A stretch of 64,000 nucleotides of DNA from Rhizophagus irregularis (lineage: Eukaryota > Glomeromycota > Glomeromycetes > Glomerales > Glomeraceae): assembly GCF_026210795.1 (NCBI RefSeq), contig NC_089459.1:558001-622000 (forward strand), given 5' to 3'. Positions 1 to 11,062 of this stretch are shown here, in pieces. Every line of letters starts with the position of its first letter. The first letter of the stretch is position 1. The notes under the pieces were generated by a model, which was not told the origin of the DNA, did not search any database, and worked only from the letters and a program-made list of their open reading frames with translations. Made by a program: the position numbers and the translations under genes.

Positions 1-179
1 TACTAGATTTTGCGTAATTGTTAGATTATTATATATCTGAAAAACTTCAATTCAAAAAAAAAATATTCTGACAATTCTCTATATGCAGACCTCACTTATA
101 ATCGGTAAAAAATAATAATAATAATTTAGATTTATATATCGCCTAATTGTAAAGAAAAAAAAAGACCCTCTTATTCAAA

Positions 180-3100
180 CACCTTATTTATAAACTGGCT
201 TCTTATTTGCTCTTTACCAAAGCATACCATTCTCCTGGAATATACTTACATTTTTTTGCCATTCCTCATCAGTATCAAACCATGAGGATGTGAGTCCTTT
301 ATCTTCAAATTCACATCAGATAATCTCTTCGCCTATTAATCTTTCTCGTACTGTCATTTCCATATGTTCTTTGGGGTCTTCTCCACCCTCTTTTGCATAA
401 CCATACATTCGTGTATCTATTTTCATTTTATATTGAAATGCGGTAAAATCAAGCCTGTCTTCTTCAGTGATGGTTACAAAGACATCTGGATCCTTTTCAA
501 GTTCGACTGCCTTTTTTCTGAGACACTCTTCTCACTAAGCTCTCGACAGAAGTATAGCAGATAATACTTCATTAAGCTTGGGTAAATTGCGCTTGACACT
601 TATTTCTTTAGGAGATAAATTCACCACTTTGTTGCTAGATTCGTTAAATTTGGAAGGCTTATTAACTTTGGACTTATTGATTAGTGACTCAGGCATTTTA
701 GAAATCTCAGATATGCCAGATATTGAGGTGACTGCCTGACTGGAACTTTGGCTTACTCTGATACATAATCAAAAAGGTCTTGAGTCGAATCACCCTACTT
801 ATCTGCCTTTTTATTTTTATTAGTATTAGGTGGAGGCGTATTCTTTTCTGGAAGAGTCAGGATTATTTTGGAGGAATGATTTCTGGCATATTGAATATGA
901 GTATATTTGTGGTCTCATGAGCCAGCAATTCATTTTGAGGTATATCAGAAAATTCTTCGATATTACCTAAACCAGATTCTTGGAGCTTGACTACGATCTT
1001 GAAGCAGTCAAGAATATACTGATATACTCTTATTTTATTATTCTATAAACATGTCCGATCAATACTAATTAGTGAAAATTTCTTACCATCGACTTTACTA
1101 ATTAATGGCTTTTTTTCATTAAACCTGCACTATTTGAGATAATTCTGGTATACTTTTTCACAGCCAAACCTGCTAATTTAATTTTCAGGCCAAGTTGTAA
1201 TATAATTAATTATAAATCGAATAGGATTAGAAAGTTGCTCTCGTATTGTTTCTATCTTTATCTTAGTTGCAGGAATTTTTCCTGAACTCCAATTTGATAA
1301 ATCACAGCTAAGAAGATATGACATGACTACTCTAAGTGCATTAGCCAGGTGCATCAGGATGGTCTAGAATATCCTTAGCTGATCAAAATATGGTATATTA
1401 CCTCTACAGCATGCAGAGACATTAAAACAAACTATACAAAAATCACTTATATTTATTTTGAGTGGTGCATCCTGATTGCTTGTAATTATATACCTAGCAT
1501 AATTATTTATTCATATAGTTTCAAGGTCTTTGCGTTCTATAGTTACCATTCGTTTTGTTATAAGTGATTTGAGATGTCCATTAAATCTATACCATTCCCA
1601 CTAGACATCCCAGTCTTATTTATTATAACAATAAGCTTTCGAGCTTGAATGGCACTATTAAATCGTCCAAGAATTTTTTCCAAATCTGACGTTGTGAAAT
1701 GGAAGTATAACCCTAAGACTTTGTCACCAATAAAGTCAGTAATAATATTTTTTCTGCACTATTGCAATGTAGATTTTAGTACCAAAATTGTTCAAGGCTT
1801 ATTTTCTGGCTTCTGCACTAAATATGTCTACCAGTTCCAGATATACTCATTAAACTCTTTGTTTTTATCACAAATTACATTCGATATATACCAGAGAATC
1901 AGATCTATAATTTCTTTATTAATTTCTATCACTGGTTTAGCCAAAAATCCTAAGAAAAGGTTAAAGAACTTTGTATTGAGAGCTGGAGTATTCAGTGAAT
2001 ACAGTAGAAAATTAATATTGCGGTAAAGGATTAGACCCTTAGTAACTGCCCGATCTATTAAATTAATTAATTTCACTGCCTCACCACCTAGCTCAACTAA
2101 GTTAACTTCATACTTGGCAAAATCTAGTTTTGACGCCATATCAAAATATAGCCCACCATTTGTATTTTCTGTTTTGAGCACCCATAATCTTAATGTTACC
2201 TGAATACAAATAACTGTTACTTGAATTGCACCATAAATTTTATTGCGAGAAAATTTCTGCCCAGATATGCATATATCAATTAGTTCACCTCACGTGAAGC
2301 AATTGTTGAGATCTGAAATTCTGGATTGGTCTAGTTTTGTAAGATTTAAAAGCTTTTATTCTTGATCCAAAGCAGTTTCGCTAATAACTTACTTTACTGA
2401 AGGATTTCTCATTCCAGAATTTCGTTCATGATTGGCACGATGACAATAAAATCTATATGATTTTTTATTTCGTAAAATATATCCATTATCACTAGTATGC
2501 TTCTGTTTACATAATGGACAGTCTGATGGAGAGTTATGTGTTAATAAATATATTATTTGAAGAAAATGAGAGAGTATAGCTTTTGATAGAATTATCTCTG
2601 GGTAATATTTCTATAAAATCAAATTCAGCTTGAATGGTTTTACTACTTATATTATTATTTTCCTTCAGGCATCTGGTTCTGAAATTGCCAAAAAAGGACT
2701 ATCAATGACTTTAGAATCATCATTAGGTGAACAAATCATGAAGTCAAAGATAGTTCTATCTTTTGGACAAATAGCTTTTTTTACACGAATGTGTTCCTCT
2801 GTTTTTTCATTGTATTTGGGTGATCCAAACATTCGCAAAGAGAAAGATTTGAATGAACTTATATTTGCTATGTTATTGATAATACTTTTTTTCTGCAACT
2901 TCACTGGAAGTTTCTTACGAATAAGTTTAGTGAAAACTGAAACCTTAGCAATATTTGGAAGTCTCATACCAAAAGTTAAGACATGTAGAGATATTTTTTT
3001 CTCATCACTACTTTTGGCAATAAATATAGTTTCTTTATCCCATTTTGGAGAAATTTTTAGACAAGTATCTCTAAAGGTACAACATAATAAATTTTTCGCC

Positions 3101-3595
3101 TGTTTGTATAAAAGCTTGGGAATTATAGCATCTAATGTTTCTATAGGCAAGTCAAAATTAATGATAGGATAGAGAGACTCATTCCCATCAATAATTTTGT
3201 ATAAGAAATGGCCTTCACGTTCTAAAAGTATGGCTTCGATACCATCTGTATATATGCCACCCAAATTATTTTGGACTGCCGTAATTATAAGTAAAATCCC
3301 AAATTCAATTATGGCATCCCAAATTATTTTGGCACTTTACATAGTAAATTATATATAAACTGAATGAATTATGGCATCCCAAATTATAATTATGGTATCC
3401 CAAAATAATTTGGGCAGCATATATAACCATCTGCATTATCTGTGTCTAGAAATTGCCTTGGCCTAATACTATCATCACAAATTTTATAAAAGTATTCACC
3501 TATATCAGAAGCTTTAAAATCTTGTTTATATGGGGCAGAGATATCAAGGAATTCTGAAAGCTCAGATTGGGTTATGGTATTTTTTTTTCAGAATA
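180..3595 (-). pseudogene. Degenerate primase-helicase (AEP-type primase, zinc motif, SF3/D5-like helicase)
   Basis: Read on the minus strand, pieces of one long protein follow each other in order but in shifting frames with internal stops. About 3590-2665 resembles an archaeo-eukaryotic primase: an INFDLP stretch, a KISLHV (SxH-like) stretch and SLRMFGSPK, like the third AEP motif. About 2560-2440 encodes a zinc motif (CPLC, then CHRANH). About 1800-1330 reads as a superfamily 3 helicase, with a Walker-like region, a segment around LEKILGRFNSAIQARK, and a motif-C-like TSNQDAPLK. About 1330-180 is the low-complexity C-terminal part. This order is known from replication proteins of large DNA viruses and related mobile replicons, and such genes occur in Rhizophagus genomes. 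The copy is dead: stops, frameshifts and an inserted MITE (3249-3425). Whether it came from a virus, plasmid or transposon cannot be told here. No restored protein is given. Confidence 0.72.
3249..3425. mobile_element. 177-bp MITE with 8-bp target-site duplication
   Basis: The element has near-perfect terminal inverted repeats starting TATATATGC and running through CCCAAATTATTTTGG. The 8-bp sequence ACCATCTG lies directly outside both ends (3241-3248 and 3426-3433). The interior is AT-rich, repeats the motif GGCATCCCAAATT, and has no coding capacity. An 8-bp duplication fits hAT-like (or P or Merlin) transposition. A second family member lies at 53027-53139. The insertion interrupts the primase-helicase pseudogene. 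Confidence 0.88.
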
Positions 3596-3689
3596 TGATA
3601 ACTAAGTATACCATTTCAGTATAATACTTCAACAAAAAAGTTTAAAATAAAAATAAATATTATTATAGACATCAAAAAGATTAACTGAC

Positions 3690-3990
3690 TGAAGGAAGAA
3701 TAATATTAATGGGCGGTAAATACATTTGCCAGTATCCCTCTGATGAAGGAATAGTTTGTAGGAATGGAAGTATGTGACCAGAAGGGTGTAGTATTCACTG
3801 GAAAAGATGCCAGTGATATGAGCTCTATACAAACAAGATGGATGTGTAAGACTGACAGCTTCTAAATATAGGTTTTGTAATTTACATGTAAATAAGTGTC
3901 ATTCAAAAGCAAATTATCACTGGAAGAAATTGGATAAAATGTTTCAGGATTAGCAGACTCCAGAAACGTTAGGAGAGGCTCTCGATAGAA
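3690..3990 (+). pseudogene. Cys/His-containing coding relic, unrecognised
   Basis: The plus strand shows short peptide runs with Cys and His at zinc-finger-like spacing (KYICQYPSDEGIVCRNG, PEGCSIHWKRCQ, then CNLHVNKCHSKANYHWKK) broken by stops and frame changes. This looks like a decayed gene rather than chance, but I do not recognise the family. It lies just upstream of the primase-helicase relic and in the opposite orientation. The open frame on the minus strand of the same stretch looks accidental. Confidence 0.25.
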
Positions 3991-4064
3991 TGAAAATGCC
4001 TAATGCTATAAGTTAGCCCTAATGACTTATCAAAAATTTTGCCCCATGAAAAATTTATAGGGAC

Positions 4065-4484
4065 TATACATGAAACTGAAATTGGTTAATTTTGACCTCC
4101 GAAATGGTTGAAATAGTCAAAATGATTTTGACTTGGACCTCTCTAAAAGTCGAAATAGTCGAAATTACGTCATAATCATATGATTTTATAGTAAACAATA
4201 ATATTAAAATTCAAAGTTAACAAACTCCACATCCAGTGATTCAATTTTTATGACCTTTACATGGTTGGATTCAGCTTATCGAGAGGATTCTAATGATATG
4301 TATTTCATATCTGTAGCATAAATATTGACGGAGTTATTCACGTTTAAAATTTTATATTAAATTATAATTATAAAAATCACATGACTATGATGTAATTTCG
4401 ACTATTTCGACTTTAATTTCAACTTTTGACCTTCTCAAGTCGAAATATTTCTACTTTTGGGCTTTAATTTCAACTTCATGTATA
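4065..4484. mobile_element. 420-bp foldback MITE
   Basis: Both ends read TATACATGAA inward, and long subterminal inverted repeats contain GTCGAAATAGTCGAAATTAC on both arms. The flanks are ATAGGGAC (4057-4064) and ATAGGGAT (4485-4492), an 8-bp duplication with one mismatch. The interior is AT-rich and non-coding. It shares the first eight terminal bases with the MITE at 3249-3425 but not the rest, so it is a different family, perhaps mobilised by a related transposase. Confidence 0.75.
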
Positions 4485-4492
4485 ATAGGGAT

Positions 4493-5129
4493 GGTAAAAA
4501 AACTTAACAAGAATGCCGTTAATATAGCAAACTGGAAATTTTAGAACTTTGGAAAGGCATTTTTACTACTTGTTCTTAAAAACTCTATGAGCTCTATGAA
4601 TTTTCGAACTCTTTACCTTTTTTTTATTTTTTTTATATATATATCATATATCAACCATATATCAACCATCAACCATATACATGACTATATTTGCCCAAAT
4701 GGTATACTATAGAAAAATTTCAATTTTTTTTCTAGAACTTTAAAATTTCTTAGAGTTGATAGGGTTCTTAAGGATAAGTAGTAAAAAACTCAATAAAACA
4801 AGTTAAGAAGCCCAAAAATGATATCAAGATTCAAGATTATCCTTAAGAGCGTCCTCAAGAATTTTTTTTATAGGGATAAAGAATTTTTATAGGGACACTC
4901 AAAAAAATAGCATATTCATTACTTTGACCCAGATTGAACTATGATTAGGCCTCAGAAGTATCCCACCAATATCCCTCGAAAGTAACGAGAAAGTTGTGAG
5001 AAAGTGATGAGGAGGTGACAGGAAAGTGTCCGGAACTGAAGGCACAGTAAAATTAACAAAAATTTCGGCCAACACTATTCCATGGTTTTGGCCAGATCAT
5101 TGAACATAATAATTTGGCATCCAAACTAA
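4493..5129. other. Gene-free spacer
   Basis: No coding region is supported. It holds AT-rich sequence with short direct repeats (ATATATCAACC around 4640-4680) and fragments that look like decayed repeats. Confidence 0.5.
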
Positions 5130-5373
5130 CATATAAGTAGGATCCCACTTACTTATAATAAAGGTCACCGTAGAAAATTAGCTCTTTACTAATAGTTTTT
5201 ACCTTACTTTTTTCTTAAATTCTATTGGTTAATTAGCTAAAAAGGAAAAAAATCATAACAATGTAACATAAAATTTCCTTTTATAGTAGGATCTGCAAAG
5301 AATTTTATATATGATTTTTACCTTAGGCCTGGGGGTGACCTATCTTATAAGTAAGCAGGGTCCTATATAAGTG
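5130..5373. mobile_element. MITE with about 40-bp imperfect terminal inverted repeats (copy 1)
   Basis: The left end (CATATAAGTAGGATCCC through AAAGGTCACC) pairs with the inverted right end (CACTTATATAGGACCC through ATAGGTCACC). The interior motif AAATTCTATTGGTTAATT, then ATCATAACAATGTAACATAAA, recurs in the same order at 37438-37676, which also has terminal inverted repeats. I could not see a convincing target-site duplication. Confidence 0.65.
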
Positions 5374-5699
5374 GTCTGAAACTGGCGAACTAATAGAATC
5401 TCTCTAGCTCCCCACCAGTTTTCTAATAGTTCCATGACACTACTATGGCACTATCATGGTGCATTATGTCACCAAGTTAGATCCAAATTATGAGTTCCAA
5501 GATCGGCCGGAATTATGGCATAATGTCAGCCAAAATTAATCACAAATTTACTGCACCACCCGTTACCTTTTTTTTTACACCACTTTGGCATCTAGAAAGG
5601 CAACCAAAAAGGTGCAAATTCTTAATATAGATCTAGTATCCAAACTAGCATAGAGGGCCGGCACCCTCATTATAGAACCAGGTATTCAAAGACGACTGG

Positions 5700-6140
5700 A
5701 AAGCCAGAACCAACAATATAGATTTTATTATGTAAATGGATTAGGAACAAGAAGAAAGCAGTCACTATTAGATCATGACATCACCATTAAATTAAAGCAC
5801 TACCAGTCACCATTAGACTATGAAGATACCACCATATTATACAGGAAACAGTTGAAACAATGTCATAAATGCAAAGGAGCTACCCATAAGTAGGTTATGA
5901 AGTCCCTATCAGATTATGAATAATAGGTTATGAAGTTAATACCAGATTATGAAATTAGATTATGATATCACCGCTATATTATGAAGTTACCAACAGATTA
6001 TGAAATTACTGGTAGACTATGAAGTTACCAACAGATTATGAAATTACTGGTAGACTATGAAGTTACCAACAGATTATGAAGTTACTGGTAAACTATGAAG
6101 TTACCTATAGACTATGAAGATACCTATAGACTATGAAGTT
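5700..6140. repeat. Degenerate tandem repeat, unit about 20-40 bp
   Basis: Units built on ATTATGAAGTTACC, CAACAGATTATGAAATTACTGG and AGACTATGAAGTTACC repeat many times. They are most regular at 5970-6140 and looser towards 5780. No coding potential is visible. Confidence 0.8.
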
Positions 6141-6159
6141 ACCTTCATAACCTAGGCCA

Positions 6160-6211
6160 AGTCGCATGTGACTTACATAACATAATTATGTTATGTAAGT
6201 CACATGCGACT
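6160..6211. repeat. Perfect 52-bp palindrome
   Basis: Each arm reads AGTCGCATGTGACTTACATA and onward to the AATT centre at 6184-6187, without mismatch or spacer. It directly follows the tandem repeat. It may be a minimal foldback element or a protein-binding or cruciform-forming site; its function is unknown. Confidence 0.9.
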
Positions 6212-6462
6212 ACTCCACGTGTAAACTTGCAAACCTTTACATGAAACCAAAAAGATCAGGACATCCCAAAAATTATAATTTGGGAAAGCCATAATATTCA
6301 TCAGTCGCGAAATTAAGAATGTTGATATATCAATATTAAATAAAAACCATTTGGACGATGAAATATATTTTAATTTCACTAAAGTTTAGCGTGACAATAA
6401 TCACGTGGTACAGTTGGTACTATAAAAAAATTTACAAAGCGCATTATATATATTATATAAAT

Positions 6463-6672
6463 AACCCTTTATCAGTAGCGTAGTTTTACTGTTAGAATAG
6501 TGTAGCCCGGAGGGTGAGGTCCTTTAGACATGATCTTAGATCTAGTTTACGGGATTTTTAACCACAGCACTCTTAATTGTATAGTTATTCACTAGTAATA
6601 GTTGTTTACTTCTTTTATGTATTTGTCATTGGTTACTCCTCTCTGAAATAAAATAAAAATAAATAAAATAAA
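6463..6672 (+). mobile_element. SINE-like insertion, about 210 bp, A-rich tail
   Basis: A 16-bp direct repeat TATATATTATATAAAT flanks it (6447-6462 and 6673-6688), although this sequence is simple. The body contains GGGTGAGGTCC and GATCTAG and ends TACTCCTCTCTGAAATAAAA followed by (ATAAA)-type repeats. The same order of motifs (GTGAGGTCC, GATCTA, ACCACTC, AATAAAATAA) occurs at 33900-34031 with its own 14-bp duplication. This suggests one short retroelement family mobilised by a LINE. Confidence 0.55.
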
Positions 6673-6689
6673 TATATATTATATAAATG

Positions 6690-7540
6690 GTTTTAAAATC
6701 GGAAAAAAATTAAAGATGATACTGATTGATGTTATTAATGTCCACTATTGATATTAGACTCGATTGATATTAAATTCGATTTCACCTTGAGTTTGAATTT
6801 TTTGTGGATAAAGAGTAAATTTGTACAGTCAGCTATGCATACATAAAGTGGGACATAACGAAGGTCTATTAGAAGTTCAATTAAAGAGTATGAGAAACTT
6901 GGATAATATTTAGTAAGAAAATTAGAATTACAGAATAAACACAAGTGTACATTCGAATAATTACTTGCAATAACGAGAATTTAAAATAACTGTATATATT
7001 AATTAAGTGTATTATATGTTAAAATACAATTGCAAAAGTTTCCATTCATTCATGAAACTAGCAATAATAATTTACCATTATAATTCATTAGCAAATAAGT
7101 TATTCCCCAAAATTTATGATACTTCAACGTATTGATTGATCATTATAAGCATTCATATGGTTAAATTGATAACTGCTGAAATTCGATTATCATTGTAAGC
7201 ATTATGGTTAAAAGCTTGTTCTCCTTGTTCTCCTACTGACCTACTCGATCCGAATTACCGAGTATACCGATGACCGAGTATTCCGACAATTAATTATTTT
7301 AAAAGGTCGTGACCATTCTAAATTATTATTTGTTTAATATTCTCATTATACATAATTGCAGATATAAGGTTAATTCCGTTAATTCCGTTAATTACAGACT
7401 TTTTTTTATTACAGATAAGTACAGATAAGATAAGAATTAAATATAATAATATAAATAACAAAACAAAGATAAATTAAATTAAATAATTTTCGTAAAAAAT
7501 TTCTAGAAAAAAAAAAAAATATTTACAGTTTTTTTAATGC
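6690..7540. other. AT-rich spacer, no gene seen
   Basis: Very AT-rich DNA with A and T runs. A short open frame on the minus strand around 6735-6944 shows no recognisable domain and is probably accidental. Confidence 0.5.
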
Positions 7541-9175
7541 TTTTTTTTTCAATGGATGGAAAATTTAAAACAAAGGGGGGGCTTAAAAAAAAAAAAAAAG
7601 ACTGCAAGTCTGCAACTCCTACATAATCCAATCATTGAACCGGTAATTACCGGTTAAATTATTATTATATGAGAAAATCATGCGATAAATAATGTCGTCC
7701 TCATATTTCTGCATATTTTATCTCGTTTTATGATTTTCATAAAAAAAAATTGATCCGTTAGGACTTATTCCAATTTTGGTTTACATAAAAAACTCCCTTT
7801 ATCAAATATAAATAAAAATTATTGGATTTCTAAGATTAACTCTTTCAAAAAATAAAAAATTTAACCAGTTAGGAGTTAGAACCTTTGTTTAACAATAAAC
7901 CTTTCATTTTTTTTTTTGCCAAGAAAAAAAAATTTTGTATTATTACTGGATGATAAAAATGTATGTATAAAATTATTAATTATTTTAAAATTTCTCTCTC
8001 TTTTTTTCCCTTAATTTTTCTTAGTAATATGAAAATGTATCAAACCAATGCGAAAATAAAGAAAGAAATGAAAGAAAGAATTTTTTTTTTATAAAATTCT
8101 ATCAATCATGTATAATGTTATTTGATCGAGAAAAATTATTCATAATATATTATTTACTTTTTGTTTGCCAATTTGGACTTATTATCAAATCCTAAAATCA
8201 TATAAAATTAATCCGAAATTAATGTTTACTTTTTTATTTTCCAATAAAAAAAAATTTGGATTATTATTGGACGGTAAAATAAGTCACGGTAAAATATTAA
8301 TTTATTATACTTAATAAATCGATAAATAAGTAAAATATTAATTTATTATATTCACTTATTAGACTATAAATCGATAAATAAATAAAATATTAATTTATTA
8401 TATTTACTTATCGGACGATAAATAAATATTAATTTATTAATGCTTAAAATTTCCCCTAATTTTCTTAGTTATATGAAAACGCATGCGAAACAAAGAAAAG
8501 AATTTAGAATTTTTTTACGAAATTTATCGATCATGTATAATGTTGTCATTAAAAAAATATTCATAGGATAACCCTCTATTTCACTTTTGTTTTCCAATTT
8601 GGTTTTATTATTAAATTCTAAAATAAAATTAATCCGAAATTAATGTTTTAAACTTTGTTTTACAATAACTTTTTTCATTTTTTTTCATTTTCTTTTTTCG
8701 CCAATAAAAAAAATATTTAAATTATTATTACTGGAAGATAAATGTAAACAAGTCACGATAAAATATTAATTTATTATGCTTAATTTTTTCTTAATTATGT
8801 ATAATGCCATTGACTGAGAAATAAAAATATTCATAGGATATACACAATTTTTATAAAAGTGAACATTTTTGTTTGCCAATTTGGATTCATTATCAAATCC
8901 CAAAACCACGGAAAATTAATCCGAAATTTTGTTTAACAATAACTTCTTTCATTTCTTTCATTTCCTTTTTGCCAATAAAAAAACATTGGCGATAAATAAC
9001 AAAAAATAAGTCACGGTAAAATATTAATTTATTATGCTTAAAATTCCCTAATTTTTCTTATGAAAATGTATCAACCAATACGTAATGAAGAAACCAAATC
9101 ATGTATAATATCATTTGACCGAGAACATTTGACCGAGAAAAAAAATAAATAAATATATTCATAGAACATTATTTT
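7540..9175. repeat. Four to five degenerate direct repeats of about 250-450 bp
   Basis: The same succession of motifs returns: GCCAATAAAAAAAA then ATTATTACTGGA; GTCACGGTAAAATATTAAT; CTAATTTTTCTTA with a following ATGAAAA; ATCATGTATAATG; TTTGCCAATTTGGA with a following TTATCAAAT; and TTAATCCGAAATTAATGTTT. Recognisable units begin near 7905, 8230, 8690 and 8970, and a weaker one lies before 7900. Units have diverged by substitutions and length changes. Inside, 8281-8436 is a smaller three-copy repeat of about 55 bp built on AAAATATTAATTTATTATA. Confidence 0.65.
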
Positions 9176-11062
9176 TGTTCAACATAATAAAAGTGTTTAC
9201 ATGCTTACATGATTACATGCGGCTTACATGATTACATGAGCTTTACATGCTTTTACAAATGGAATGGACGCTCAACATTGTTTGTTATTATTGTATAACC
9301 CTTCCCTTAACGATAATAATTTTACTTGTATAATCAGTTTTTTATCTTTTTTTTTTTTTTATATGAATGTTTATTTATAAATAAATATTATTTAAAACTA
9401 ATAATTTTAAATTTTAATTTAGTTTTTACGGTTTTACCGCAATTAATCGCATATCGGGTATGAACATTTTTGAATTTTTTTATTGAAATATATCTATTTG
9501 TAAAAAAAAATATATATATAAAATTTTTATTATTTATTATTTATTATTATTTATTATTATTATTTATTATTATTTTATGTATATTTATCGTTCATACATT
9601 GGAAAACCCGATACAGTTAACATATGTATTCTTAAAAAAAAAAAAAAAGATAAAAACATCATATATACAAATATATATACTGTATATAAATATTTCATAT
9701 ATATAATTTTTTTTCTTTCGGTCTTCTGCGATCATAGATTAACTATAATTGGTGTAATATATTTTTCTTTTGGGTATGTGTAACTTGTCATATTATTAAC
9801 AATGAAGAGATAATGACTTTTGTAATAACTTGTTTTTTTCTTAAAAAAAAAATGATCATCAAAAGTACCTTCTTTTTTTTTAGCTTACATGCCAAATGAT
9901 GGTACAAAATACAAATGCCAAAATGATGGTACAAATTATTTAATTACCTGAAAATTTGTCTTACCGTCACACACGATTACTCAAAAGTACTGGTACTTTG
10001 CCTCGTGTAATAACACGCGAAGATATTAGTGTAACATTTTTTTATTATTTACGCGGATATGTACGATATAAAGATATACTTTAATTACGTTAATTACGTC
10101 AATTACGTTATGGTTCGGTTTTTTTCGAAATTATTATCATGTTTTATCATCATAAATAAATATACTGTGTAATTACCATAAACAAAACTTAAAATACTTA
10201 AAATACATATCGTTATTTATAAATTATTAATTAATTAATTATCTATTAATCGCGATAATCGCGGACCGATTTTTTCACGAAACGATTTCTAAAGGAAAAC
10301 CTAATGAATATCTATCGTTGTGTTATAAATACAATATATGTTTAATTCGTTTAATTCAATTCGCAGTTTTTAATGCAATCAAAACAAATACACGATGGAC
10401 ATTTTATTGATTGGTCATTTACAAATTACTTATTTGTTTCTTACATGTACATAATACATGTACATTTGATTATCACAGTTATCACTGTTAGAACGTGTTA
10501 AAATTTACGAAGAGAGACTTTTTTCATTTTTATTTATGTGACAAGATGGTTATTTGTTTATAATACACGGAATAGGAGGAACAAAGAAAGAGGAGAAGAG
10601 AGAGTGAGGTAAAATGTTAAATGTAAAGTAAATAAAGTAAATGTAAAATAAAGTAAATGTAAAAAAGTAATATATGTATATATTACTGAGAGAAAATTTA
10701 TATACTGTATATAATAGATAGGGTAACAATTTTTTACAAAAAAAAAAAGTGATATAAAGAATGTGGGATATTTATAATTTACTATAAAAAAAAAATACCG
10801 TAATATATGAAGTGATATAAATTACTATAATATTTAATATGTACAAAATGAGTGTAAATGTATATTTTTTTAAGACTATTTTAGGTTTTTTTTAAAAATT
10901 CAAAATAGTAATGATAAACATTTACGTTTATAATGATCGAAAGGAAATTTTTTCTATGTGATGATTAATCTAAGTGTATAACGGTCTAACATTAAAAAAT
11001 CATATTAATAATTATAAACTTGTTAAAAGAAATATTGTATAATAAATTAACGTTATTACAAC
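9176..11062. other. AT-rich spacer downstream of the phosphatase gene
   Basis: No supported gene. Holds a small run of TTACATGATTACATG repeats near 9190-9260, (ATT)n near 9530-9580, and GTAAATGTAAA repeats near 10615-10670. The 3' untranslated region of the phosphatase gene presumably lies in its last few hundred bases. Confidence 0.5.

Noticed and set aside
1649-3172. Plus-strand open frames of 125 and 180 residues
   Set aside because: They lie opposite the primase-helicase relic, whose motifs are clear on the minus strand.
3629-3832. Minus-strand 67-residue open frame
   Set aside because: The plus strand of this stretch shows a better Cys/His-rich coding relic, and the minus frame has no recognisable feature.
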